From contig QUOL01000004.1 in assembly GCA_009761415.1 (NCBI GenBank), forward strand, positions 1,922,001 to 1,986,000: a stretch of 64,000 bases of DNA. Reading direction: 5' to 3'. Below the pieces are notes generated by a model. The model was not told the origin of the DNA, searched no databases, and worked only from the letters and a program-made list of their open reading frames with translations. Numbering within the stretch: the stretch's first letter is position 1; the number at the start of each line of letters is the position of its first letter. This document shows positions 23,635 to 34,865 of this stretch, one piece after another. Position numbers and translations under genes: made by a program. The stretch is from Sarcomyxa edulis (lineage: Eukaryota; Basidiomycota; Agaricomycetes; Agaricales; Mycenaceae).

Positions 23635-24598
23635 ATGAGTACTTCAGAGTTACAACCGTCGAAATTAGGCACCAAAGAACAGTAAGCACCCCGCACTATC
23701 ATGAGTTGTTCTGTCTTACACTACCCAGTTGGGACACCGTATACGAAGAGGAACTGGCAAACTTTGAAGAAATAGGCGACGAAGGTGAGATATGGTGTGT
23801 ACGCGTCTCAGATTGTATCTAGATCTTCGTTCTTACTAACGCAAAAAGAGAACGAAGACTGATCACACTGCATACTCTTCCAGGTTCGGCGTCGAAAGCG
23901 TGGAGAAAATGGTCGACTGGGCTCTGGAAACCGTCCCTCCAAATGCTGGCGCATCGATACTAGAAATCGGAAGTGGTAATGGGACGTTACTTTTTGCGCT
24001 CGTGGAAGCTGGATACACTGCCAAGAATCTTGCTGGGATCGATTACAGCGCCGATGCTGTGAAGTTGGCCAAATCGATTGCAGCGACCAAAGGAGGAGGG
24101 GGGATTGTTTTTAGTGTCTGCGATTTCTTGAAAGACGACCCACCATTGCTCCCTCATATGCAGGCAGGGCAGCAGCTCCATTGGAATCTGTTGTTGGACA
24201 AGGGAACTTACGATGCGATTGCGCTGGGAGAAAAGGATGAACATGGCAGACCGCCAACGGCAGGATATCCAGAGCACGTCGCGAAGTTACTAGCTCCTGG
24301 AGGTTATTTTCTCATTACATGTACGTTTGCTTTCGTTGTTGTCTTGAGCGTCCGACGGGGTAATGACATAGTGGACAGCGTGCAATTTTACGGAAGACGA
24401 ATTGAAAGCCAGTTTTGCGGGACCGGAAACTGGGCTTGTTTATCAGTGCGTTTGTTGTTTCGTTGTTTCGTTGATTACCTCGTACCTTGTCATTGATAGA
24501 AATCCTGCAGCTCTCGAATACAATACCCTACCTTCACGTTTGGAGGGAAAAGTGGAAGTGTCTGCTCGAGTCTAGCCTTTCAAAAACCCATAGTATAA
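23635..24598 (+). CDS. EFM4: EFM4-type protein-lysine methyltransferase
   Basis: This class I SAM-dependent enzyme methylates elongation factor 1A on lysine. The start ATG 23635 gives MSTSELQPSKLGTKE. An intron then restores HWDTVYEEELANFEEIGDEG, the family's N-terminal signature, and another joins EIW to FGVESVEKMVDWAL. The SAM site is SILEIGSGNGTLLFALVEAG, with LAGIDYSADAVKLAKSIAA as the ribose-binding acidic strand. WNLLLDKGTYDAIALGE follows. After the intron at about 24321-24376 comes SCNFTEDELKASFAGPETGL, then, using the acceptor before 24512, SRIQYPTFTFGGKSGSVCSS and a stop at 24596-24598. Length and motifs match fungal EFM4 and animal METTL10. The gene converges on the small membrane protein gene at 24796. 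Confidence 0.88.
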
Positions 24599-24795
24599 TC
24601 ACCCAAGCAATCAATTTCGCCATTGTAGTATTTCGAAAGCGCAGTGTTCTTGATATCAAAGGAATATGAATGGTATGTTTATGATGTTGTTGAGAAAATA
24701 CATCCGACAGCCTGAGGCTCCAATCAGTATACTCAAGTACATTCCGAAGAGCGAGACATACGACTTGGCCCTAGACTGGGAAGTATCTCGCCGCA

Positions 24796-25156
24796 CTACT
24801 CTTGCAAAGCCGCAGCAGCATGAGCTTCAATCCTAGCTATATGCTGTTGTCGACGTGCCGCAATCTGTGCGCGTTTCTCTTCGATCAATTCAGCAGCTCG
24901 TATGTCCCATCTGTGTGCCCAATATCCCGCATATCCAAAGATGCCCATAAGTACGACATGACCTAGTGGGTCTGTGGAATCATTGAATGAGGTCAATCAA
25001 ACGGCAATGCCAGTTCGTATAGTGGTAGATAGGTGTTTTGAGCGCACATGTAAACATGGGGCGTTTTTGAATTGCAAGCTGGCCAAATCTACTGGCCAGT
25101 CCGAAAAGCGCCCCTCCTATGATGTCGGTGGTCGGCGACGACGCTGGCGAAGACAT
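24796..25156 (-). CDS. small single-pass membrane protein, possible complex I accessory subunit
   Basis: Two exons give a protein of about 95 residues from ATG 25154-25156. Exon 1 encodes MSSPASSPTTDIIGGALFGL, then ASRFGQLAIQKRPMF. A 76-bp intron starting GTGCGC joins it to YPLGHVVLMGIFGYAGYWAH, a membrane helix, then RWDIRAAELIEEKRAQIAAR and a basic/alanine-rich helical tail. This pattern (short polar start, one helix, then AEL-x-EKR-x-QIA-x-R) resembles small mitochondrial proteins that fungi list as NADH dehydrogenase accessory subunits, but I cannot name the subunit. The topology is clear and the function tentative. Confidence 0.6.
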
Positions 25157-25340
25157 GTTGCTCTAGAAATGAGTTTGAATATTCGAATCGTGAGTTGATG
25201 CTGGGGAAGCGGGGAAAGGTGACCAGGCGCAAGTCCAAATCTGACGAACCGTTTCTGTGCTTTCTATCGAGTGGGATTCCTTCTATATTTGACTCAAATA
25301 CCTCTTTCTACTCACACACAAATCTAATCTCACAAATACC

Positions 25341-26359
25341 ATGTCTAGCAGTCTCGCACCAGAAGACTCAACTGCGCTGAAACTTTCCACAGCCAGGCAG
25401 AAGAAAGAAACCGCTGATCAAGCTTTCAAGGCCGGAAATCTGAAAGATGGTGGGGGTTTATTTCTATCTCGTACAATGGTCGACTCATTCGTTGGATCTT
25501 TGACAACCAGCTCTAAGATCGTATCATGAGGTTCGGTATTTCGACCTCTGCGATATACTGGTGTTGATTTGATCTGACAATTGTTTCCTATGAAGGCACT
25601 GATGTATCTTGTGGGCTTAGACAAGTACGTGGAACGGTGATCGACGCGATTGAACCATCTATATACTAAGCTAGACATTTGTGGATCTAGGAATGCCCTG
25701 AAAAGCATCGGAGTGGCTACCACAACGCCCCCGGCTAGTGGGTCTACTACAGGCGATGGGAAAGAGAAGACAGAGGTGCGTCTTCATCATCTATGATACG
25801 ACGCGTCAGACGTCTGACATCTGTTCAAGGTCGATGAGATAGTGGAGAAGATATATTCCAACATGTCAGCGTGTCATATAAAGCAGGAAAACTGGCAACG
25901 AGCACTGGAGACTGCGAATAAAGTCAGTTAGTCGTGCTCCCTCGAGACTCCCTCATGGCATGGTTCTGAAGATTTGTGACAGGCTCTTGCAAAGAACGAG
26001 AACAACTACAAGGCCATGTTCCGCAAGGGTAAAGCTCTAGGCGAATTAGGTTATTTCGAGAAATCTGTAAAGATCTTTGAAGACGTCAAAGCCAAGAATC
26101 CCGAAGGTATGCTCGGATTTTGTATTCCCACATTGCGCCCTCACGCTAGCGATCTATTATCCAGATGCAGCTATTGTCGATGCGGAGGTAGCGAGACTCA
26201 AGGTTATCGATGATGCGAAAGACAAGGCCAACAAGCAGAAACTGAAAGGTACGCATTCTATACGTCTTATCTGATGTTGGTGGATACATATGATCTTACC
26301 GTGTTATTTCGTATCTTCCAGGGTTTTTGAACAAGAAGTCTAACCCACTGGCTGCATAG
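25341..26359 (+). CDS. tetratricopeptide-repeat protein of the TTC9/immunophilin-TPR type
   Basis: The start ATG 25341 encodes MSSSLAPEDSTALKLSTARQ and a first TPR helix (KKETADQAFKAGNLKD). A micro-exon at about 25513-25530 (ALRSYHE) and the next exon (ALMYLVGLDK) complete repeat 1. NALKSIGVATTTPPASGS is a loop. EVDEIVEKIYSNMSACHIKQ, then ENWQRALETANKALAKNENN and YKAMFRKGKALGELGYFEKS, form repeats 2 and 3. After further introns the product ends GFLNKKSNPLAA at the stop 26357-26359. It is about 190 residues and all helical. TPR clamps of this size bind chaperone tails or other peptides. No peptidyl-prolyl isomerase domain is attached, so the partner is unknown. Confidence 0.8.
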
Positions 26360-26636
26360 TGCTTCGGAACGGAATGTTACCCTCTCCTCGGGATTAACGA
26401 TCACAAGTTACAACGGTTATCTTTCCTCATGTTTTCGTAGCTCTCATGTTTCCTCAATGTATCAACGCCACCTTATCCCATTATTGGTCTCTCTGTTCCG
26501 TTTCTTTATACCTGATGTCGGTCTGGAGGTTTGGTCTGCTAATGTGCATATCCATTTCACTAGATCATGATCATGATCAATAAGGAAGCCCTTACACTCT
26601 CGATCTCCTAAGGCGTCCTCAAATCACACAAACCGT

Positions 26637-27736
26637 TCAAGAAGCTAGACATCGTAGAGCCGCTTTGTGAGAATGCGTCACATTCCGGGGGAAAACACAC
26701 CCAACACGCACATATTGCACCTCTATCTCCGTCGTAACATCAATGAGCTCCCTGAAAAGTACAGCCGTTGCATTTTGTAGATTGTCCGAAAAATTAGACA
26801 GAAGTAAAGCCCCCGAGGCAGACCATCCAGAAGAGAACGCGGAGGCGGCTGTGGATGCTTGAGAGAGCACAGATGCCTCTTGTGTAGTATTGGTGAGGGA
26901 AGTGCGTATCGACACAGAGTCCTGAAGACTGATTAGAGGTGTGAGACCCGTCGCGTTCGCAGCGTATTTTGATTCTGCAACGATTTTGCCGATGTGCACA
27001 CTATTCCATCGATGCAGTATCAGTATCCAAAGCCATTTTTCATTCTGTAATCATCTAGCAAAGCTTACCGATGAGAAATCAGAGCCAATAACGTAGCGTC
27101 AAGATTCAACGCAGCATCATCGTTCCGCGTCGAACCATCCAGATGAAAAAACACGGATGTGGATGAATTGAACAGAGGGACGAAGGTATTGATGTAGAAC
27201 GCAACAAGGTCTTGGTTCCCTGTGAATCTATCTTGATGGAACCGACCAGGTGGGAAAGGGTTTGTGTTTGTGGCGTGGTCAGGTGCGATGAGAGGGAGTG
27301 TGAATGGGTATTCCAACTTTCCGTAATCGAAACGACCAGATATGACAGCTAGGGATTCTCGAGATTTTATGAATTCGAGAAGAGGGCGTCCGTTGTTTGT
27401 GTAGAGAGCGGGATTGGTAGCGAGGTTTGCTCGTTCTGTCAGAGCGCTGATGACAGATATCATGTACACGCGCAGGATCAGGATCAGGATCAGGATCAGT
27501 GAGTAATTCGTAAGTTGTGAGATGTGATGCGACTTGCCTGATTATAGGTGCCTCCAGTTCGGAGAGAATGTCCTGCAGTGATGTGCGTTAGCTGAACATA
27601 CTCGTAAGACAGAGAAGTCAAGTGTATAAACCCTGATCTGAAGTAAGCTGGGTACCGTGAACGAAGGGCGCGTCAAAGCATGACGAACGCCACACAATAC
27701 GGAAACGACGAAGAAGAAGGGAAAGTTCCAGCGCAT
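26637..27736 (-). CDS. secreted chorismate mutase (ARO7-like fold, signal peptide)
   Basis: Chorismate mutase turns chorismate into prephenate, the branch point to Phe and Tyr. The start ATG 27734-27736 begins with MRWNFPFFFVVSVLCGVRHA, a good secretory signal. Exon 2 gives DILSELEAPII and exon 3 ALTERANLATNPALYTNNG, RPLLEFIKSRESLAVISGRF and YPFTLPLIAPDH. Then LNLDATLLALISHR joins VHIGKIVAESKYAANATG and PLISLQDSVSIRTSLTNTT. The core RVHIGKIVAESK corresponds to the Arg- and Lys-bearing catalytic helix of yeast-type enzymes (RRIHFGKFVAEAK). Several N-glycosylation sequons (NAT, NTT, NFS, NVT) fit passage through the secretory path. One intron uses a GC donor (GCAAGT). Cytosolic ARO7 has no signal peptide, so this is a secreted paralogue, comparable to the effector-type mutases of plant-associated fungi. 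Confidence 0.75.
27473..27499. repeat. CAGGAT hexanucleotide microsatellite
   Basis: Four and a half head-to-tail CAGGAT units lie inside an intron of the chorismate mutase gene. Confidence 0.85.
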
Positions 27737-28140
27737 TTTAAACATCTTGAAGATAGGCTTGAGGGGTCGAAGTCGATGGTAGACTGGTGGTGATCCAACC
27801 TTGAAGATGTTTCAATTTAAGGGACCCAGGTGAGAGGGTGTCGAAAAGGTCAAAAAACCCGTGAATAAATAATCGAAGTTTCACACCTCGGGTAGCTATA
27901 TTCGGTACTGGGTGTACATTGTCCTCTCTGATGCTTCTCATTGAGTACTCTGTCCCAATAGTAATCCCGCAGGAAACGAACCCGCCACTAGAGCCAGTGA
28001 GAAAACCTAAGCATAGCATTGTTCCACGCCCAGTAATAGGCTTAGTGAAAGTCAGAGAACAACAAAAGAAAGTATATCATGCGAAATAAACGCGAGATAC
28101 CTTATTGACCCCGGATGGTGAGTATACTCTCATTCATTTC

Positions 28141-29863
28141 TCATCCAACGTATCCCCGAAGAACTTCCCCTACATTCCTAGACAACCTGAGTGTTGCCTC
28201 CACGTTGTCTGCGTGAACAAGATCAATGTTCAGATCACCCGCAGCAAGCTTGTTCGTCAACTCTGCACTCGTTAATATATCCGCTCTCCTCTGGCCTAGA
28301 ACTTTCATATCCTCGCTCCGGATTTGCAACCACTTGCCGTTGGTGCATGGGATCCAATACCACCAGGATAGACCGTAGCCCACGTTCGACGCGCCTTTGG
28401 GAACGAAAAGAGGCGAGTGGTTGTCCGGAGGACGAGTGAGATTGGGACCTGAGAGCACTCGCACGGACGGGATAGCAAGGTTGGTAGTAGTATGATCTGA
28501 TTGCTTTACGGAGAAAATGACGACACACGTATCGTAGAGGTCCAGAGAGGATTTTTCAGAGCCGGATAGCCAGGCAGCTGACGATAGTACTACGTCGCCG
28601 ATGATAGCTACGATGTTTACATCGATGGACCCTGAGCCAGAATCCGACTCTGATTCTAAAGGAAAATGGAGGTTAAGAGGTTTTTGGGAAAGGAAACGAG
28701 ATATTTGTCCTGAGGATAATTGTTCCTCGCGGTAAGACATCACGCCGCGGGGGTGAGTCTGCGTCTGGTAGACCGACAGGTCTACAATCAAGTCGAGTAC
28801 CCTCGCCTTCATAGGAGACGAGAGTGTTTCCCAAGGTCGATCGACAAGTAAACGGTGGGCCATCGGATCAACTGGATCAGAAAAATGATGGAACAGAGCA
28901 CGCAAACCAGACCAAAAGACTTGGAAAAACCCCCAAATACGAAGAATATGTTGAGGCGATCGTTCCACGATGATATACGACAGAAGAAGCGCCCCAGTAC
29001 AGACACATGCTCCTACACCCCATGAAATCCTCCACCATAATGAGTGTCTAGGGTTCTGGGCGGCACCCAGGATAAGTTTTTTGCTCCCACCGGCTTGTTT
29101 GACGGCAGGCAATTGCCCAGCGAGGATATCGAACCGTCCGCTGCTATCAGGCTTCGCGAAAAGAGCGTGGATCTGCAGTACGGCTGCAATGACGAAGAAG
29201 TAACACCAAGGGATAGTCGTTACATACGCAAGGTCATATCCACCTTGTCTCCAAAGAAGATAGCCTTCGAGAGGTTTCAGTAAGGAGAGGGAAAGAGCTA
29301 GGAACTGGAAACGAGCATGGAAGTTGGGAACGAACGGGTAATCGGCGTAGGTGAAAATATGGAGGGGGGCACCTACGGTGCTTTCTGGAACGTCCGCTAA
29401 CATGTTCGACATGGAATAATCAAAAGCGTAGATTTTGTTCGACTGCTCATTTTGAACTCGAGTGCTGATGGTTTGATCATTCTACCAAGGGAGGAGTCAG
29501 AGTTCAGAACTCAGATGGTTATTGAGATGGACTTACGATATCAACTCTACGAGAGATGCCCACAAGTTGCGCATCATCGGGTGTCCTATCGCTGCGTGAA
29601 TCGCGAACCAAGTCCAAGCCCATCCCAACTGCCAAATCCGACCATTTGCTTCGTAGACCGAAAAACTCGCGCTGCCAACCACTGCAAGCACCGCTGATGC
29701 AACCTCTGACTACAGATGAGTAGCCAAATACACCTAGAGACGCCCAAGCAAGACCCGCTATGCCTTTGTTACCGAGAATCAACGACTCTGCAGACGAAGA
29801 AGTGATCAAGTGGGAAAGAACGCCGCCGATTTGAAGGAGCAGGTTGCTTGCTGGGTTCGACAT
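28141..29863 (-). CDS. multi-pass membrane protein of unknown function
   Basis: I do not recognise this family. Exon 1 starts at ATG 29861-29863 (MSNPASNLLLQIGGVLSHLI) and contains a glycine/alanine-rich hydrophobic stretch (GIAGLAWASLGVFGYSSVV). An intron near 29480-29536 joins VGISRRVDI to NDQTISTRVQNEQSNKIYA. Exon 2 (over 420 residues) has three or four predicted membrane segments: FQFLALSLSLLKPLEGYLLW, YVTTIPWCYFFVIAAVLQIH, GVGACVCTGALLLSYIIV and a weaker one near ILRIWGFFQVFWSGL. A soluble C-terminal half follows, with IDVNIVAIIGDVVLSSAAW, a WWYWIPC motif and a basic/acidic end. Its two-part layout (helical bundle then globular domain) is seen in agaricomycete-specific proteins of unknown role. 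Confidence 0.65.
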
Positions 29864-32084
29864 TGTTCGAAGGAAAGCTTGCGCATGGCACTATGCAAGT
29901 CGCGTATAAGAGAGCAACATACATAGCCTTGCGCCCAGCTGGGAGGGAAGCCTCAGTGACCAGTCTAAGAAAAAAGCTGTTGAACTGCTGTTGAGTCTCC
30001 TGCCCGGGTCTGGACTCATTAGACACTGCCACCCAGGGTGCAAGCTCAAGACGGTGAATATAGCCTCGGTGCTTCTATGAGCGCTATTGTTATTCTACAT
30101 AAGTAGACCGCTAGAAATACAATTTTGCCTCGGTTTTTACGAAGATAGGGATTCTCTATTCTCTGTCAGGCTGCGGGATAGTTCCCAACTAGATCCTGTG
30201 TACCGCCGTCGAGTATACGATTTATACGATGATGCCCTCTTCGAGTCCATTGCGGGTCTGATGGGATCCGTATATACAGTATACAATTGAGCGCCAGTAT
30301 ATAAACCCCGTGGCCAGTTTGCATACATGTCAAGCCATCAACGGCGCAGGTAAACAGCCGTTCAGACAAGAATGCCTATTCAACTCCGAATAAAGCGCAC
30401 CAGAGCTGTGAGTATTAGAGTTGTGTCATCCAATAAGACATTGTGGCACTTACCATGGATGCAACTCCCGAGGACGTTCCTTGGTAAACGCGTGATGGTA
30501 GACCAACCTGACCTTCGAGTTATGTTAGTCGTGAGCTTGGGAGTTGACAAATGGTCCGAGGGGGTATGCACGTCCATAAAAATATCACTCCACGTACCAA
30601 CGTGTCCTCCATTCCTGGTGAATATGGCCCACCGGTTCCGACTGGACGCCAGGCTGTGACACTCCTATTTAAGAATAGAAGACCAAGGGTGGTATCATGG
30701 TATGAGGACTTACATGAACGTGATGAGAGACGCACGTTTCGATACAAGAATTATACCAGGAAGTGTAGTGTATAGTGGCGACAGATGGCGGCAGGATGTC
30801 GATTATCGATGTACAGGTCAAGCTTACCGTCGTTTATATTTGTACTGTAGATGATCGCCACACACGGCCAGGCAGCCTCGGGGAGTTCCTGAGTTGGTGC
30901 GGAACATTCAAGCATACAAGCCGGCGGCACATTGACAAGACAATGAAGTGGGGTAATGGTTTGTATTGATGTGGCATTGAATCGGAAAGCCCGCTTGAGT
31001 ATATGGTAGCGCAATTTCAGAAGGTTGTATGTAGCCATAGTAAAATAGGCAACACATCACCCGCCGGCGAAATCACCCCATTCGAAGAGGTCAGCCTTCG
31101 GGGGACGGTCGGAGTGGGAGAGGAAGTCGTGTTATAATTGAGAAAGTGACACGGATGTTCGTAGGACAGGGATACATGCCACACAAGATGGAGAGGACAA
31201 AATTGCAATACAGGTGCAATATGGCGACAAGAAGGGTCGAGATTCGGATTCACGCGCACGACTGAATGAGACGAGTCGTCGCGGAGTCCGATGTTACTTC
31301 TGTGAATAAGACCAGTGGTCGCGGAGTATGTATGATCGTAATGTTCCTTCTGTGGGTCTGGTCAGCGGACAGTGGTTGAAACAGAAACAGAGACAGATGA
31401 TGCATGACCTACGGACTGCCGAGACCACAGGTGCCGTTGTTCACGCGTTCATGAGACTCATTTTAGCTACAGCTAAAGTTACGCATGAAGAGAGTTGGTG
31501 AGGTTCACAGACAGAACAGAACAGAACTGCGAGGGTATTCTTGACCCCTCAGCGACCAACGTGTTGACACTCGGACAAACGTCGATAGTTTCCGGTACAC
31601 CTTTGCTCCTGTTCAGAAGTCGCTCACGTACGGTAGCTGTAAATGAATAGACATCATGTGTCGTCAGTATGAGGCACAAACTCATGCTCTGCGGATGTCT
31701 TGTATGATCACGCGGGAGTACGTAGAACAAGTCCGTAAAATCGACCAAATTCACCAGAAACGTAGGGTGAAACGATGCTGAAACGGGGCCGAGTACGTGC
31801 GATCCTGGTTGGCGGTCGTGGTTGGGATCGACCTCTGGGCTTGTGATGTGATAGAAAAAGAAAAAGAAGCTTGGAAGATGTTCCCAAATTGGATAGTGTT
31901 TATGTGAGAATTTATACCCCGCCTTTTTCAACAACCGCCAACACGAACACGGAAATTCAAATTTAGCCGTAGAAAGCGTATAAAGAGTCATGCACATGCC
32001 CGGTACACGGATCTTCCGAACTTCATTCGAATTCCTCCCCCGAATCTTTCCTTCAGAAAAAACATACAAACAATCCTATCCTTC
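29864..32084. other. gene-poor intergenic region with an imperfect direct repeat
   Basis: No frame in these 2.2 kb shows a domain, family motif or credible exon chain. Around 31271-31356 two imperfect copies of a unit sharing GTCGCGGAGT and a downstream TTCTGTG occur about 40 bp apart. The last few hundred bases should hold the promoter of the F-box/LRR-like gene. The longest open frame (31479-32069, minus) is low in coding character and overlaps that promoter. Confidence 0.5.
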
Positions 32085-34520
32085 ATGACAATACCCTCTC
32101 AATTCCCACAAGAACTGTTATTTACCATCTGCGCACATGTATACTCGCATTGTCTTCCTGCTCTCCCTCCATCTCTAGATCCTTTCATCGCACATGATGG
32201 CGGAATACCAACTTCTCTTCCTTCTTCTTTTCCACCAGGCACCTGGGCCGAACCTCTAACCCGTCGTACCCTCGCGAACCTCTGTCTCGTCAACCACGCA
32301 TGGTACGAAGCCGCGAAGCCATGGCTTTGGCGTAAAGTCGAAGTCAGACTCCCGGGCGGATGGATATCGCTCGTTGAAGAAGTTGCTTGTGATGAAGAAG
32401 AGCCAAATCTCGAGCTCGTCTTCGGGGCCTCCCTCAAAACCGCGGAGTCGGGATCGTCGTCGATAGGGGTCAATGCTTCTTCTTCTTCTTCGGTGATACC
32501 GAAAGAAGACGCATTGCACCAGCGACTTGCAAGCATCACTCTGCAAACCCACGAAAATAATTCCGAGGTCGTTGTAGACCCCCTCACTGTTACCGAACCC
32601 GATTCCTCGGTACCTCTCGAGCTATTGTCGCCTCAGGTCTCTCGTGACCCAAGCCCCAGACGCTTACGCGCAAAGAGCAAAAGCCCTGCTCGGTGGAAGA
32701 TCCTCAAGTCTATCACCGATGCGATACATCATGTGATAGAAAATGGGAGTCCGAATGTTTATGGTGAGTCCATTTTTATTTTCGCTCAGTGTGGCTCATC
32801 TAATCTTCGCTTTCGCTACAGTACCACTCCCACACGATCCGAGACCTGGTCGGTTTATCCAACACTTTGATTTCAATCATTTCCGAACCATCGGGATGCG
32901 TCGCTCCGTCGAAGAGGGTGTCAAATTTCGGTTTGTCACTGGTGAACGCGTTGAAGCTGTTTTGAAGGTACGTTGCCAAAAAAAAACTCATGTCACTTCT
33001 ATGTTATGACATTTCTAACCTTTCCTCGTTTGATCAGGAAATGCCCAACCTTACTTCATTCGGAGCTACGGAATACATGGATGGTGCGCTGAACCTCCCT
33101 GTGCTCAAAGAATTATTCCTTCGCGGTGCACCGTCCCGTAGCAGAGGTCGTCGTTCGCGTGGTTGTGGGCTTATGAGCGAGTCAGAGGATGAAGACCGTG
33201 AAAGGAGAATGGAATACAGGGATCTCGAGGCTATAGACCTTACTGGTTGCGTCAGTGCCGTATTCGTCAATGCCTTGACGGAATTTGTTTCCACTTATAT
33301 TCTTCCCCCTTCCTCTTCGGATGCCGAGTCGAGAAGTGAAGATGCCAATACTAGTACTAGTACCAGTGAGGGCAGCAGCAGGCGTATGATAAAAGAAGAT
33401 GCTTTGACTTGCCCAGGTCTACAACGACTCGGGTTACGTGGCGTCAAATCCATCCTCTCCGACACACTATCCGCGTTCGTCCTCTCTTTCCCCTCCCTAA
33501 CTCACCTTGACCTTTCCGGTACACGTGTATGCCCAGAGCTCCTCTCTAGCTTGGGTAAATCGTCCACGATCCGTTTGCGATCCCTTGCTTTGGCACGATG
33601 CATCAGACTGACCAGTGAGAGTATCAGGTCGTTTTTGGTCAACTCGCCCGTCACTTCACAGATCACGGAACTCAATCTATATGGCGATATGACATTCTCG
33701 TCTCCCCTCACCAAGGCGCATCTAGCAGAGATCGTCAGCCTCGCTCCTTGCTTTATCAGTGGCGAGTTGGTGTATCTCGATTTATCGAGTTCGCCCGTTT
33801 CTCAAGACCTCCTCGCCAATGTCTGCAAACCCCTACCGAAACTACGGTCCTTCGGGATCTCATACATCCCAGACCTCCCGCTGAAGACTATCGCAGACTT
33901 CATCCTAACGAAAGCACCCAACGTCGAGATTCTCACCATGGTTAGTACGACACCGGAGCTGGATTGTGGACAGCGGACTATACCCGGTATACCCCGAGGG
34001 TCTCCAAGAGCGTCGTCATCGGCGTTGCATATGCATATCATCAGACCACTGTGCACCGCACCGTTCTCGCTCAGTTTATCCTTCCCATCGGCATCCGACG
34101 AGCCTCCCGCCCTCCCTCCAACGCGGTTGAGGGTGATCGAGTTGTCCACTGTTATGCTAGGTGGGCTTGGCGCGGGTGCGGGGACGTGGAAGATTGTGAG
34201 GAGTAAAGGAGGAAGAGGGTGGTATGTTGATACTGCTAGCACTTGGGTTGCGCAAGGAGCCGGGGAGAGTGTGTTGAGGAGGGATTTACCTCCTGATCAT
34301 CCATTTAGAGTCGAGATGGGGAGATTGGCGGAGGCGAGCGGGAATGTTAGTAGTGGTGTTGGTTGGCATGCGAGGAAAATGGAGGTATGCATGTGTTGTG
34401 TTTCTTTTCTGATTCGTAACGATTGACTGATGTGATTGATTGTAGATTCTGCACGGCCACGGTATGCTCGGGCGTGAAGATGGATTATACGGGGCCGTTT
34501 CCTTTGCATACCAAGGATAA
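32085..34520 (+). CDS. F-box/leucine-rich-repeat-like protein
   Basis: The start is ATG 32085. MTIPSQFPQELLFTICAHVY and ANLCLVNHAWYEAAKPWLWR match a fungal F-box, the Skp1-binding part of SCF ubiquitin ligases, followed by a long Ser-rich insert. After a first intron (about 32762-32821) comes PRPGRFIQHFDFNHFRTIGM. A second intron (about 32969-33037) leads into leucine-rich repeats: MPNLTSFGATEYMDG, LPVLKELFLRGAP, FPSLTHLDLSGTRVCPELLS, LRSLALARCIRLTSESIRSF, GELVYLDLSSSPVSQDLLA. The last intron (34384-34445) joins ARKME to ILHGHGMLGREDGLYGAVSF and the stop 34518-34520. These proteins usually select substrates for ubiquitination; the substrate is unknown. It is not closely similar to the F-box array further right. 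Confidence 0.78.
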
Positions 34521-34865
34521 TGTGTCTATCGCCATCGTTGTCTTCGCAGCCACCTCCCCACTCTCCAGAAATCCTATCCTATCTTCAAAGCCATACGGCT
34601 TGCTTATTCCCGAAACATGTTCTGCCGTCTCGAAACGCGGTCAAACATTTTCAAAGTACCAATGACATGGGCTGCGCTTGCAGATCCTGATGTATAGTAC
34701 ATTTACTTCGAATGTAATCTTAAAAATGTATCTACTCAATATCCATTTTCTATTTGATCGTTCTATTGATGTTCGAAAGCGCTGTTTGGCATCACCCTCT
34801 ACAAATTACAACCGCCAGCCAACCGCCAGAAGTCTCTGCGCGGCCCACGCTCGAACACTGACGAT
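34521..34865. other. intergenic region before the F-box pseudogene
   Basis: This spacer holds no recognised feature. A GAAAGCGCTG decamer at 34775-34784 matches the tip of the TIR element by chance only (see rejected items). Confidence 0.3.

Noticed and set aside
31479..32069. Minus-strand 196-codon open frame
   Set aside because: Low-complexity phenylalanine run, no domain and no splice context, and it overlaps the promoter of the F-box/LRR-like gene.
34775..34784. GAAAGCGCTG, identical to the TIR tip
   Set aside because: Only ten bases match, there is no flanking TA and no partner arm nearby, so it is chance.
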